Source: Fodinibacter sp963695175 (GTDB lineage Bacteria > Actinomycetota > Actinomycetes > Actinomycetales > Dermatophilaceae). Taken from it: 64,000 nucleotides of DNA. The notes beneath the pieces were generated by a model, which was not told the origin of the DNA, did no database searches, and was given only the letters and a program-made list of their open reading frames with translations. The DNA lies in assembly GCA_963695175.1 (NCBI GenBank), contig CAVOGG010000004.1, positions 372,001-436,000 on the forward strand, written 5' to 3'. Every line of letters starts with the position of its first letter. Position 1 is the stretch's first letter. A program made the translations under genes and the position numbers. Positions 36,720 through 48,666 of the stretch are shown piece by piece.

Positions 36720-36970
36720 GGCCAGTCCGCCTCCGCCTCGGCCGCGCGCATCGCGACGTACTCGTCGACCCACGCCGGCAGGATGCGGCGCGACCCGCCG
36801 TCCTTGAGCGACCGAAGGTCGCCGGTGATGCACATCATCCGCACCTTCGTCGGGCCGTAGCCGAGCATCTCGGCGACCTCCGGAACCGTGTACCACCGCC
36901 GCTGGATCGGGCCGATCGGCGCCTTCCGCCGGTACTGCGACCCACCGCTGTTTCGTGCCGTCGTTGACAT
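36716..36970 (-). CDS. xis: Excisionase-like HTH DNA-binding protein
   Basis: An 84-residue MerR/excisionase-type winged helix: RWYTVPEVAEMLGYGPTKVRMMCITGDLRSLKDGGSRRI is the usual HTH plus wing, here listed by its ends RWYTVPEVAEML and GGSRRILP. ATG 36970 is chosen because AAGGGA lies about 6 bases upstream; ATG 36976 is possible. It overlaps the integrase start, as int/xis pairs often do, and would steer excision. Confidence 0.85.
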   Translation of the reverse strand: MSTTARNSGGSQYRRKAPIGPIQRRWYTVPEVAEMLGYGPTKVRMMCITGDLRSLKDGGSRRILPAWVDEYVAMRAAEAEADWP

Positions 36971-37246
36971 GTCCATTCCCTTCGTCAGGGACCGACCTCC
37001 AGTAGGCCACGTCCCACTCGGACTCAACAGGCCCCCGCCGCCCCTGTGGATAACCCACCTGACGACTCGACCTGCTACCCCCAGAAGCCTCGCCACCCCC
37101 CGTTCCCGGCCACCTTGCGACGAGCAACTTCACGCAACATCGCGCCGACCCGACGACCGGCCAACCCCAGATCGAGAACACACCTGGTGCACTTCGTGTC
37201 CCCCCCGTGGCCGGGAAGCGCCTGCGAGAACGCATCAGGAGGTGTG
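36971..37246. other. Divergent gap between xis and relaxase; candidate oriT
   Basis: A 276-base non-coding stretch, C-rich on the plus strand. TTGCG (37115-37119) and CGCAA (37133-37137) form a short inverted repeat, with TTGC-N5-GCAA nested in it, 110 bases before the relaxase gene. MobF relaxases usually act on such an inverted repeat next to their own gene. AGGAGG at 37237 is the relaxase ribosome site. The nic site cannot be placed. Confidence 0.3.
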
Positions 37247-40200
37247 ATGACCTTGCACAAGCTCGCCGCCGGCAGCGGGTACACCTACCTGACGCAGCAG
37301 GTCGCTGCCCACGACGCCACCGAGCGGGGCCAGCTCGGGCTGGCCGCCTACTACGAGGAGAAGGGCGAGTCGCCGGGCCGCTGGATGGGCAGCGGCCTCG
37401 CCGGCCTCGACCTTGCCGACGGAGACGTCGTCACCGAGGAGCAGATGAAGCTCCTCTTCGGCCAGGGCTGGCACCCGCGCTCCAATGAGCCGGATGCCGT
37501 CGCCCGCCGCTGGGGTGCGCTCGGCCGACCCTTCCCCACCTTCGGGGCCACCACCCTTCGCCAGGAGATCGCCACCGCCTTCAGCGCGCACAACACCTCG
37601 CGAGGACGCCCGTGGAACGCCCCCATCGCGACCGAGGATCGAGCCCGCATCCGGACCGAGGTCATCGCTCGCGCATTCGCCCGGACGCATGGCCGCGCCC
37701 CGCGCGACGACACCGAGCTGACCGGGCTTCGTCGCGACCGCGTCGAAGCCGGCTCAGACCCCGGTCGCCGGGTACGACCTGACCTTCAGCCCGGTGAAGT
37801 CGGTGTCGGCGCTGTGGGCGCTCGCCGCACCTGAGGTGTCCCGGGAGGTCGAGGCCGCGCACGAGGCGGCGGTCCGGGCGACGATCGGCCTCCTCGAGCG
37901 TGAGGTCGCCTTCACCCGCGTCGGCAAGGGCGGCATCCGGCAAGTGCCAGTGGCCGGCCTGGTGGCGGCGGCGTTCGACCACCGCGACTCGCGTGCCGGC
38001 GACCCCGACCTGCACACCCACGTCGTGATCTCCAACAAGGTGCAGACCCTGCCGGACGAAGGAGGCAAGTGGCTCACCCTCGATGGCCGGATGGTGTTCA
38101 AGGCCAAGGTCATGGCCTCCGAGCACTACAACACCCGGCTCGAGGCGGAGCTCACCGAGCGGCTCGGCGTCCGGTTCACCGAACGTCCCTCCCCGCAGGG
38201 ACGCCGCCCCGTGCGCGAGATCGAGGGCATCGACGCACGGCTCCTTCAGGAGTGGTCCTCCCGTCGTGGCGACATCACGAGCCGGCAGCGTCAGCTCGCG
38301 GCCTCGTTCCAGGCTGACCACGGCCGTGCGCCGACCCGGATCGAGTCCCTCGCCCTTGCCCAGCAGGCCAACCTCGAGACGCGCCCCGACAAGCACGAGC
38401 CGCGCAGCCTGCGTGAGCAGCGCGAGCAGTGGCGCGCCCAGGCGGACGCCGTCCTGGCCGCCGGCGACCGCGCTGGTCCCACGACCGTCGCCAACATGGT
38501 CGCGACCGTGCTCGGTCGTGACGGGGACACGACCCTTGTCAGGGGGAGGGACGAAACCGGGGACGAACTCGCGAGGCGTGTGGTCGACGTCCTGGAGTCG
38601 TCCCGGTCGACCTGGCAGGTGTGGCACGTCCAGGCCGAGGCGCTCCGCCAGGCCAGGTACGCCGGCATCCCCTTGACCTCCCTCGACGAAACGGTCGGGG
38701 ACGTCGTTGAGCGGGTGACCCAAGGATTGTCCCTACCTGTGGATGCCGCCCCCGACCTCGGCGAGCCCGAGTGGCTACTTCGCGCGGACGGCACGTCGGT
38801 CTACACCGTCCACGGGAGTCGGACGTACACCTCGGCCGCGATCCTCGACGCCGAGCGACGCCTCCTCGAGGCCGCGGAACGAACTGACGGGCACGTCATC
38901 CCGGAGATCCTCGTCGACCTCACCGTCCGTCGGGACGCCGCGGATGGAGTGGGACTCGACACCGGTCAGGCCGACCTGGTCAAGGCTCTCGCCACGAGCG
39001 GGGCTCGCATTCAGGTGGCCCTGGCACCTGCCGGGAGCGGCAAGACCACTGCGATGACCACCCTCGCCAAGGCCTGGCGCAGTGGGGGCGGGCACGTCAT
39101 CGGGCTTGCGCCCACCGCGGTCGCGGCAGACGAGCTCGGCCAGGCGATCGACATGCCCGCCGAGACCATCGCCAAGTTCCTCCACAGCGCCATGGCCGCC
39201 GCGAGCGACGGCCGGGTTGCGGCCTTCCCGCCCATCGGGCCGCGCACTCTCGTCGTCATCGACGAGGCGGGGATGGTGGGGACCAAGGACCTCGCGGCGG
39301 TGGTCGATCGTGTTCTCGAGCGAGGCGGCAGCGTCCGCCTGGTCGGGGACGACCAGCAGCTGACTGCGGTCGCCGCGAGTGGTGTCTTCCGCGACCTGGC
39401 CGAGCAAGGCTCTGCGCTGGGGACGACCGTCCGCCTCACCGAACTCCACCGCTTCTCCGACGCGGAGGAGGCTGACGCGACACTCGGCATCCGGAGCGGC
39501 GACCCCGCCGCGCTTGAGCACTACTTCTCGCAGGGTCGTGTCCACGTCGGGGTAGCTGGCGCCGCCGTCGACCAGGCATTCAACGCCTGGAGAGTCTGAC
39601 CTTGCCGCCGGCAGATCGAGCCTGCTCCTGGCGGCCAGCCGCGACACGGTCCGCGGCCTGAACGAATTGGCCCGCGATGACCGGCTGGCCTCGCAGTCGG
39701 GGCGTTCGGGCCGGGAGGCCGCGCTTGCCGACGGCGCTCGAGCCAGTGCTGGGGACGTCGTCATGACGCGGCACAACGACCGCTCACTTCGCGGCCGCGA
39801 CGGGTCGTGGGTGAAGAACGGGGACCGCTGGGTTGTTCGAAGCGTCGACCGCAACGGCGACCTCCACGTTGCACGGGCGGGTCATCATGCTCGCCGGCTC
39901 GGCGAGGCGCTCAGGTTGCCGGCCGAATACGTCGGGCACCACGTACAGCTCGGGTACGCCAGCACCATCCACGGCGCCCAGGGCGCCACCGTAGACACGA
40001 CTCACACCGTGATCGCCGGCACCGAGAGTCGACAGGGGCTGTACGTCGCGCTCTCCAGGGGACGGCACGCGAACCACCTCTACCTGTCGGATGACGAGCC
40101 GGTCCCTGATGGATTCGCCCTCGACCTGCCCGCCGACCACGGTCCCCGCGAGGTGCTCACCCGGATCCTCGAACGAGACGACCGCGCGGAATCCGCGACA

Positions 40201-40770
40201 CGGGCGATGGCTACCGACCCGGCCCGAGAGCTCGCGCGGACCATCCGGCAGTACGAGGATGGCCTGCCCTTGCTCGCCGAGCACCTCCTCGGTGACTCGA
40301 AGATCCGCGCTCTCGACGCGGCGCTCGAGCGTTGGATGCCCGGCCTGACCAACCAGCCGGGCTACGCCGGGCTCCGCGGCCAGATCGCGCTCCGATGGGT
40401 CGATGGCGAGTCCCCGAAGGAGGTTGTCGAGGAGGCAACCTGGTGGCAGAGCCAGGCCGATCTCCTCGCCTCCGAAGACCCTGCCACGGTTCTGGCTCGT
40501 GGCGTCTCAAGGTGCGGCCCGGTACCAGTGGAGATCAGCCCCCGCGCATGGCTAACCGTGGTGCCTGAGGCACTACGTACCCACCCAGAGATTGGCCCGT
40601 ACCTGGAGCGCATGATGGCTGCCATCGGTGACGGTGCTGTCGCCGCCGGGCACTACACGGCTGCGCCGGCGCCACTCGAGAGCAGATTCTCGGCCGCTCA
40701 ACGTGACCAGGACCGAGCACTACCTCCCGCATTAGACCCTGGGCGGCAAACACGGCTCCCGGGGCGGTGA
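37247..40770 (+). pseudogene. traA: MobF-type relaxase/helicase (TraA/TrwC), two frame breaks
   Basis: About 1,174 residues after repair. The N-terminal TrwC relaxase domain has LAAGSGYTYLTQQV, GYDLTFSPVKSVSALWALA and the three-His metal site DLHTHVVISN. The helicase half has Walker A APAGSGKTTAM, Walker B LVVIDEAGMVG, GDDQQLTAV and the RecD-like ALSRGRHANHLYL near the end. Extra bases near 37727 and 39591 break the frame; homology resumes at once each time. AGGAGG precedes ATG 37247. It would nick and unwind element DNA for mobilisation. No type IV pore, coupling protein or FtsK-like TraB is present, so the element could at best be mobilised in trans. Confidence 0.88.
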
Positions 40771-40969
40771 CCGGCTGCGTCACGAGATCCAGACGCGGAC
40801 TCGCTGAAACGCTCTGCAGTTGAGTCCATGTCGTCGTACACCAACGCCTTGGTCTCAACTTCACCGCGGCTAGGGCTGCCTCTTTCGTTAGGGACTCCGC
40901 CCTGGTTCTTGGCACAAAACAAGTAGTAGCCAGCCCTAGATTCCCATCGCCAGCACGTGAGCAGCTGCG

Positions 40970-42007
40970 TCAGCGAGGCCAACGGTGGGGTTCAGCGAAC
41001 CGTTCACCTGCAAGGGCAGACGGATTCGGTAGCTGCACGGACTCCGGAACCAAGTCCATGCCGGCCAGTACGTCGCTGCGTGGGAGCCGGATTCGCGAGT
41101 CGGTCATGTCGTACAGCCGCACGAACGACGTCGTGAACGGCCTTCGGAACTCAGGCGCGATCTCCGGAGATTCATGTTCGTATCCGCGCCCCGCCGATCC
41201 CGCGTAGCCACTGACGCGGCCGAGGAACTCCGCGCGGTCACCGGCGCTCAGAGTGCTGATCAGATTCGACACGATCTTGTGCAGTGTGAACCCCATCGGT
41301 TGTTCGTTGGGCAGCCAGACCAAACCGACGCTCAGCAGGAAGAGACCGGTTTCCTGCACTCCCCCCACAGGGTTCCCGAGCTCGACCTGGTGAGGGCCCT
41401 GAATGTGATGTACCGACGCGGCCTTCGTGGTCGTCTTTACTTCTACACCGGTCGAGCCGAGCTGGAGGTCCCTACTCGACCGCTGGTGTCCGGCCCACGA
41501 CTGCATGAGTATCCGTGGGGCGGATTCGGGATCCGTGCGGGTGAGGGCATCCAAGAAGAGCAACTCACCGCAGAGACCGAGAAGTGCATCAGCATCGACC
41601 GACGCTCTGGTGAGTGCGAGGTCGATGATCTCTTCGCTCCGCCGGAACGCAGCCGGCACGCTGTCGTCAACGTTGTTCAGCTGAAGTTCCGCGCAGATGA
41701 ATGCGGCAACGCGGTCGAAGTGTGGCTCATTCGGCAGCAGCAACCGCGTGGCGCTGAGGCCCTCGCCATCAATGGTGGCCCACTGGTGGTGCTCAAGATG
41801 CTTCGCGACGCCCGGCCGAGAGGATTGGAGAGGCTCACCGACAAGGAACAACTCTATGGCTCCATTTGTGGACCGGGCGAAACCGAGCGTTCGGCTGGAG
41901 GAAGTCCACTCCACATCCCTGGAGTCAGCCGATGACGCAGGAGGGCTTGCAGCAACACGCTCCCGAAGCACCTCGTAGATCGCATCTCTTGAGTGCCCTC
42001 TGGTCAC
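40970..42007 (-). CDS. DUF4420 PD-(D/E)XK nuclease of the Z1 defence operon
   Basis: A 345-residue protein of the PD-(D/E)XK motif (DUF4420) family. The nuclease core is visible: Glu in LLGLCGELLFLDAL, Asp in SSRDLQLG and the E-x-K of GVEVKTTTKAA, followed by a conserved Gln-bearing strand region (PHQVELGN). GTG 42007 overlaps the Z1 stop (GTGA). It is the last gene of a leftward five-gene set and convergent with the relaxase. It is likely the restriction nuclease cutting unmethylated DNA when driven by Z1; that role is from family context. The 200-base gap to the relaxase holds a spaced repeat CTAGGGCTG/CAGCCCTAG. Confidence 0.86.
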   Translation of the reverse strand: MTRGHSRDAIYEVLRERVAASPPASSADSRDVEWTSSSRTLGFARSTNGAIELFLVGEPLQSSRPGVAKHLEHHQWATIDGEGLSATRLLLPNEPHFDRVAAFICAELQLNNVDDSVPAAFRRSEEIIDLALTRASVDADALLGLCGELLFLDALTRTDPESAPRILMQSWAGHQRSSRDLQLGSTGVEVKTTTKAASVHHIQGPHQVELGNPVGGVQETGLFLLSVGLVWLPNEQPMGFTLHKIVSNLISTLSAGDRAEFLGRVSGYAGSAGRGYEHESPEIAPEFRRPFTTSFVRLYDMTDSRIRLPRSDVLAGMDLVPESVQLPNPSALAGERFAEPHRWPR

Positions 42008-44822
42008 CGGAGGTCCTCTGCTGGGACGGCGGAGACTTGGTCGGGACCTCCGAGGGGCAGGGACAGTCCGACTGCCAACGAGAACGCCTCCTTGTCGTGT
42101 GCGATCGGGTGGAAGAGCACGAGCCCAGGCTCGCCTGGGGGACGTGCGGAGCCCCAGGATGCCCGTATCGGCACGGGTTCTCCTCGGGCGAAGTAGTCGA
42201 TGTACTCGTCGCCGGGATAGCGCTGAGACGCATCCGCCTCCGATACGTCCGTGCCTGCTGAGCCCCGAGAACCCCAGGAGTCACGGAGGTCACCGGTTTC
42301 GGTCATCTCCCGCTTCATCGTCCTGACTGGGTGCCCAAGGTTTGCCAGTGGGCCGCTCGCGACGCGTGGACCGCGCCCAAAGCGGAGAGCGACCCGGAAG
42401 GAGGGTTGAGCGGCCGCCCTCTGGTGGAGATCCACAAGGCTCCACGGACCGAATGGCGGGTCTGTCGTAACGAGACCTGGAGCGCGCCTGGACAGTGCGG
42501 CCGACCAGGCGCGCAGGTACGCCGCTATCGCGTATGGGGAGTTGCTGCCAAGGTCGATCCCATTCGGCACAAACGGGGCCCGGTACAGCGGGTACTCGGA
42601 GTCCTGGGCGGTCAGCCCCAGGTGGTTGGCGAGCGACTGCCAACGGTATGAGTCACGTCCGGAGGTTCCTGGTCCGTGGTCCCGATAGGTGAGGCTGTCC
42701 AAGAGGCTCGGCGGTTCCAACGAGATTCAGGTCGTCCCGGAGGATGAGCCCAAGGTCACGGCCATCCTTCGCAGAGATCACGTCGTATCCCCGCGATAGA
42801 AGGGCGGCAACGACCTCAGCGTTGTCAGAGTCGGACTCGGGAGTGTTCATGTGCCGAATGAACGGGGTCGCCCCTGGCCAGATGGCCACAGGGGTGACGT
42901 TGGCGATCTTGCCGGTTGCAGCGAAGTCGTAGCCCTGCAGGACACTCACGGCGGTGGAGGGCCCGTCTGGCTGGTTCATGGCGGCCAGGATGTCTCTGCG
43001 CAGCGCCTCGTCGGCCTCGTGGTATGCGTCGAACAGCCGCAGCTGCGCGGGGGTGAGGAAGACTCGGCAGAGTTCGATGAAGCTGCCGCGGTAGCCGAAC
43101 CAGCGCTGCATCTGCATTTGGGTGTCCGCGAGAGGGGTATCGCTGTGCTCGGGTGAACAGGGTGGTGGTGAGGCCTTCGAGCGTCAGGCCGCGGGCCATC
43201 ACGTTGCCGGAGACGAAGATGGTCGAGTGGTTGGGGGGCGGTCCCCAGGTCATCGCTCGACGAGGCTTGGCTCGAAGTCCGGTCTGTCGTCCGCTGTCTC
43301 GTCGCTGTTGATGACCGCCAGCTGGGTGCCGGGCACCACCTCGTCGAGGAGGAGCCGTCGGATCTCGTCCCAGTCGTCGATTCCCGGAACGCGAGCCTTC
43401 TCTGGGAGGCGAGAATGCTGGGTAGCACGGTGTGCAGCGTCTGCGAACTCGCGCAGCCAGCGCTGCCACTTCTCAGGCTCATCGTCGATCTGCAGGCGGA
43501 TGCCGTCCACTGAGCAGGTTGCGTCACCGGCATCGATGCGTGCGCGGGCGCTTCCCGGCGGTCCGATCCGTCAGACCAGGCGAGAACCTGTGCGGCGACG
43601 TCGAAGTGGTCGTCCTTGGCTGAGGAGGGATGGATCAGCATCGACGCTGGTGCGGCGAAGCGGGCTCTGCCTCAGCCTTGGTGCCGAATCGATGTTGTCG
43701 TGCTGCAGTGGGGACCGATCCGTCAGGGGCCCGCCAGAGGCGCACGGCGGAGCCGACGAGGAAGGCCCGTATCGCGTTGCCAAAGACCTCGTCGGGAGGG
43801 TCATCGGTGCGGCAAAGCGGCACCGAACTGAGGGACCGGTAGAACATGTCGCCTCCCGTGTACCAAGCCTTGAGCCCCGCCGGGTCGGTGTAGGACGGTG
43901 ATCGTGGTTCAGCGCTCCGCGCGGGCCGGGAGTGCGGAGGCTGATGGCGAAGTCACGTGGCGCTAGCGGGTTCGATGGCGTCCTGCAGGAAGTTGGCCTG
44001 AGGGGTGGCGGTGTAGGCGATGTAGGTGGCGTAGAGGTTCGCGTGGCTGGTTTCGCCCGGCGACGTACGCGCCTCCCACAGGTCGGCGATCCGTCGGGGG
44101 ACCTGCTTGGTGTCTGCCAGGGAGACGCCGGTTCGGGCCTCGGTGACAGCGTCGAGGATGGAGGAGTCGTCTGCCTCGTCGTCGATCACGAGAAGGTGGA
44201 AAGGGTCGCCCCGTTGTGCGGCCGCGGGGTAGACAGACTTGCGCAGCGTCGCGGCCATGCGCTCTAGGTGGAAGACGTTCTTCATGACGACCGCGACGAT
44301 AGGTAGCCGTCCCGATACCGCCTTTCGGGCTGAGCGGACCGTGAGGGCATAGAGGGTGGCGAGGTCCGGAGCCTGCTGTCCGACGTTCAGGACCGCTCGG
44401 TTAGGCACGAACACTCGTTTGGTCCACGGTTGATCGGACGTGTCGAGTTGAGACACCAAGCGCTCGAAGGTTTGCTGCCAGAGGGCGGTTCGTGTTCCGG
44501 CGAGAACCACGACGGCGTCGACCTTCGCGTCGAGAGCCTTGGCGATCACGGCGAGCATCGACGCGGTCTTCCCAGACTGGACCGCTCCCATCACCACACC
44601 GCTGCGCTCTCGTGAAGGCGGCCAGCGAGCCGCTGCCAGGCGTGCCCGCTCCGAACACGCCCTCGTCGATGATGAACTGCGCGTCGTCGTCGATCACCTT
44701 GAGGCTCGTGGGCGAGATTCCGTGAGCCGTCAGTTGTTTGGAGTAGCCGGACCACCAACCAACTGAGTCCTCACTGGTCGGCGTGACGAGATGTGTGACG
44801 CCGAATGGTGGCTACTGGTGCT
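42004..44822 (-). pseudogene. Z1-domain ATPase, several frame breaks
   Basis: About 930 residues after repair, the length usual for Z1 proteins. Z1 hallmarks, in order: GAVQSGKTASM (Walker A), LLVIDDEADDSS (Walker B), AYTATPQANFLQ, SYTDPAGLKAWYTGGDMFYR, SMLIHPSSAKDDH, VSGNVMARGLTLEGLTTTLF and MQMQRWFGYRGS. The reading frame changes about seven times between 44.76 and 42.7 kb. ATG 44822 overlaps the DUF262 stop and opens MSTSSHHSASHISS, joined by a shift near 44763 to WWSGYSKQLTAHGIS. It is a superfamily-2-like motor in cytosine-methylation systems; translocation that feeds the DUF4420 nuclease is inferred. Confidence 0.8.
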
Positions 44823-47041
44823 CATCTGCCGTGGGCGCCAGGCTCACGAGCGCTTGGAGGCCTGAGGACCCGTAGCGACGGGCGATGCCGCTCATCGGCC
44901 TCATCGGAGCGACCCCGAGGATGTCGAGGAGCTCCGGCCACGACCTCGGCGATGAACTTCCACTGCTCTCGCGTCTGAGTCTTGGCGGGCCGTCTCCAGT
45001 CCGCGGACCTCTCGCTGATGGCTCCGAGAGACTCCTCGACGCGTTGCTCGAACTCGTCGTCCAGCACGACGGCGGCGGCGCTGAAAGCGATGAGCGAGGC
45101 CACCAGCTGCAGCTCCTGCCACTTCGACTTGCTCTGGGCGTTCTTGAACGCTGGCGACCAGATGTCGTCGGGGACGAGCGCGTGGGCATCAAGCGCGCGG
45201 TCCAACAGGCGCATCGCGTCTCGGACGCGTGCCCGAGTTGCGTAGCGGGTCCGACGGGTCGTCGTCGATCCGCTTCAGGAGGGCGTTGACCTGGCCGCGG
45301 TGGATCGGGTGGGTGCCTTGCCGTCGCTGAAGAGCAGGGCAGCCGCGACCCAGGAGAGCAGCTTCGTGCGCTTGTAGCCGGCCTTGCCGAAGCCGTAGCC
45401 GTCCAGTACCTCGGGGTTGAGGCGAGCTCATCCCAGATCGTCGGAGAGGAATGGAGCGACGGCGTCGACTTCGTCGGAGTCGCCGGCCGTCACGAGCAGG
45501 GCCCGCATGAAGTCGAGGTGGTGGAAGAGGGCGTTGCGGATCTCCTCGGCGTTGAGGTGCTTGCCCTGCTTGTTGTAGAGGCTGAAGACCTCGTGAATCT
45601 GGTCGCTTGTGACGCGTCTCGTAGACGATCACGGGGACGTGGTACTTCGAGTTGGACCTCTCGAAGAGAGAGCTCACCGGACGGGGCTCGCCCACGACGT
45701 CAATCGTCTCGTCGCGGATCTGGCAGAAGTACCGACCCTTGAGGTGGTCCAGACCTGACAGCGGCTTGACGTCACCGGTCCTGAGCGGAAACGGGAAGTA
45801 GTACTCCCTCGCCACTCCTGCCGTCAGGGTCTCGGCCTCATTTGCACGCCACAGCTTCTTGAACTGCGGGTAGTCAGTCTGGAAGACCCGGACCAGGTCC
45901 GGCGTGGCCCCAGGCATCCTCTTTCTCTCGGACTAGATCGAGGGCGCGAGGATGACGGCCGACGAAGCGAAGGATCGAGGTCAAGCGCTGCTTGCCGTCG
46001 ACCATCTCGTACATGACCCGTGAGCAACGGTGCGCTGCAGGAGGATCACCGAAGGCAGCGGGATGCCTCGAAGGATGGACTCAATGAGCTGCTGAGCGGT
46101 CGTGGTGGGCCAGACGTCGGCCCGCTGGTAGGACGGGCTGAGGCTCAGTTCTCCGTCCTCCGCGTAGCCGACGAACTCCGAGATCGGCCAGGTGCTCGCC
46201 TCGCCTTGATCGGGCCGCTGGTCTCGTTGTCCTCCTCCTCGTCGACCTCCCCCCAGGCGGCGAGCCACGCCTGGGTCGCGCTCTCCCTGGTGGCGCCACC
46301 CTCCGCCTCGGACTCGAGGAGGTCCTCGAAGAGCTGCGGAGCTCCAGGGCGCGCTCGATCCGTCCGGCCAGCCTCGGCAGGACGAGTGACTCGTCGGTGG
46401 CGGCGGGCTCTCCGAGACCTGTCGCGAGGCTGGTGAGGAACGCCTCGGGGGCGGTTTCGTCCAGGTTGTTCTCGAGGCGAAGCCATCCTTGAACCTGGAC
46501 AAGGCACGATCGCCAGGGGCCGCTCGAGAACGACACCGCCTCGGGCTCGATCTCCGTGGTCGGCTCAAACTCCGTGGGCGTCGGGCCCGTTCGAGACAGA
46601 CTCGCGATGCCCTCTGAAATGTTCTGCTTGATCTCACTGAGGTCGTCCACGACTTGCTCGTCTCCTGCACTTTCGCTGTTGGACCTGAAGACAGTTGGTT
46701 CGTTCGAGTACACCGGATCCGTGCGGGGACGATCCTGCGATCCGTCGGCGAGCAGCCGCCCGGCGCCCTCCAGCAGCCGTGTTGAGGCCGGTCAGGGTGA
46801 TGGTGTCACCTCGCGAGTAGCACTCTTCATCCCAGGTCGCGCCAACCGCGGCAGCGATCCGTCGGCCGCATTCCACTTTTCCCGGTGTCTCGGTGAGGTC
46901 CAGGCCGACCGCCCTGCCTACCGCCTCGAGGGCCGACCGCTTCTCCTTGCTGCCAGGCCCCAGCGGTTCCGCGGGCTGTCGGCCGAGTGCGTACATGCGC
47001 GCAACTGCCTCAGCCTTGGAGGTAGCGCCTTCGTAACCCAC
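44812..47041 (-). pseudogene. DUF262 (GmrSD-like/ParB-fold) protein, several frame breaks
   Basis: About 740 residues after repair. The N-terminal part reads SKAEAVARMYALGRQPAEPLGPGSKEKRSAL and continues to TITLTGLN. A DUF262 domain follows: STWPISEFVGYAEDGELSLSPSYQRADVWP, ESILRGIPLPSVILLQ and YEMVDGKQRLTSILRF, the ParB-like DGKQR motif expected for GmrS-type nucleases. The helical C-terminus contains IHEVFSLYNKQGKHLNAEEIRNALFHH and ends LVSLAPTADEHQ. Frames change near 46780, 46330, 46200, 46005, 45620, 45235 and 44930. GTG 47041 is the furthest plausible start; ATG 46996 is an alternative. DUF262 proteins restrict modified DNA or sense nucleotides in other defences. Confidence 0.76.
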
Positions 47042-47208
47042 CTGCGCGTAAGACCCTTCGACGTCTCGTCCACTCGCGACTGGTCGCGAACAACGCGACA
47101 GTCCCCTTGGGAACAGTAACAAGGTGCGTCCCGTCGGCCCGCGATTTCCGTCGAGGCGGTCACAGAAGGTCGCGGCGCCGCTCAAGCGCTTGGGAGTCGG
47201 GGGTGCCC

Positions 47209-48635
47209 TTAGGCCGACATGGGCGTATCGAGAGACTGCGACGACCCCGTCAGCTCCGCAGCCAACGCGTCCGGTGACAGTGAATCGGTCAACGGGCTTT
47301 CGGCCGCTCGGAGCACACTTTCGACCAATGACTGCGGAAGGTCCCTTCGGTTCTGCGCGACGTGCGTACGGAACACGTGCCACGCCGCTCCAACCGCGAC
47401 GCCGTTACCGACCTGCTTGTACGACGCGGAGTCCCGCTGGCCACCGAAGGAGAAGGACCGACTGAAGCCCTGCAGGCGCGCTGCCTCGTGAGGGGTGAGC
47501 CGGCGGCGGCGGCTGCCGATGACCGAGGTCTGCGTGATCGCCACAAGAGCGGGCAGGTAGGTCGGCGCCTTCGCTCGGATCCCGGAGGGCCGGAAGTGCA
47601 TGACCGTCTCCCACAGGGAGCCGGTGTCCTGCGCCTGCCACTCGAGCTTGCGTCGCGACTCGGGGAACGTAGCGAAGACGGGGTTGGCGCGCTTCCAGTC
47701 CCGGATCACGTCCCGGTGCTCGTCGTAGAAGCGGGCGTTCTTGATCGAGGAGTCTGGGACTTCCACCGGGGCAGCGCTTCAAGCTCGATCGGATCGAGGC
47801 CACGCTCAGGGATCCACGCGTCAGCCCACAGTGGGAAGCCGGGGAGGCGGACGCCTCGTGCCGACCACATCCGCTGGACGAGGTCGTCCCAGACATCGAC
47901 CCAGGTTGTCTCGTCGGTCGGTCAGCTGGTACCTCTCGACAGCTCTGCGATGGATGCAGTCGTCGTCCAGGATCCACTCGACATTCCAGTCGTGGACGTT
48001 CCAGCCGTCGACGGGGGCACGGACCACGGTCGGCGGAACGTCGATCTCGTCCAGCGCACGCTCGCGGCCGACGTAGGTGCCCAGGATGAAGACGCGGTCG
48101 CGGACCTGCGGCGTCCCTCCGAGCGACGGCGGGAGGAAGTGCGGGGAGAACACCGACGGTGTCGACGAGACGCGGTAACCGATCTCTCGCAGCGTCTGGA
48201 TGATGACGTCCCACTCGTGCGTGTGACGGGGGCCGGCGATGTTCCGCACGTTCTCGAGCAGGACAACAGCCGGCGTCCGGTCCTCGAGGATCCGTGCGAT
48301 GTTCCAGAAGAGCGTTCCTCGTGCCTCGTCCATGCCGCGCTGGTAGCCCGGACTTCGAGAACGGCTGGCAAGGAAAGCCCGCGGCAAGGACGTCGTGAGC
48401 CGGGACGTCGACCGGGCCGTCATCGGGAGTGGCCATGGTGATGTCGGTGTTGACGACGGGGCGCCGCGACTCGGGCAGCGGTTCCACCCAGTTGCGCAGG
48501 TAGGTCTGCGCGCGCCTCGCGGTCGATCTCCGAGACGTAGACGCACCGCCCGCCCGCGTGGTCGAGCATGGCGTGGAAGCCACCGATGCCGGCGAAGAGA
48601 TCTGCGTACCTGAACGCTGCAGAGTCCTTCGCCAT
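47209..48635 (-). pseudogene. DNA (cytosine-5) methyltransferase, several frame breaks
   Basis: About 475 residues after repair. C5-methyltransferase motifs, in order: AFRYADLFAGIGGFHAML (I), LAAGFPCQPFSKSG (IV, catalytic Cys), VVLLENVRNIAG (VI), GGTPQVRDRVFILG (VIII) and SYKQVGNGVAVGAAW (X). The target-recognition part includes WVDVWDDLVQRMWSARGVRLP and ERGLDPIELEALP. At least four frame changes separate these blocks. ATG 48635 is preferred because the Vsr stop and a palindrome lie just upstream; ATG 48716 would extend the N-terminus over Vsr. It marks host DNA; the recognition sequence cannot be read. Confidence 0.83.
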
Positions 48636-48644
48636 GCCAGCAAG

Positions 48645-48666
48645 CTTAGCTGAAGCGTCAGCTAAG
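48645..48666. promoter_or_regulatory. Palindrome before the methyltransferase start
   Basis: CTTAGCTGA-AGCG-TCAGCTAAG, perfect 9-bp arms, lies 9 bases upstream of methyltransferase ATG 48635 and directly past the Vsr stop. It is AT-rich for this genome. It could be an operator for self-control of the methyltransferase. Confidence 0.45.
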
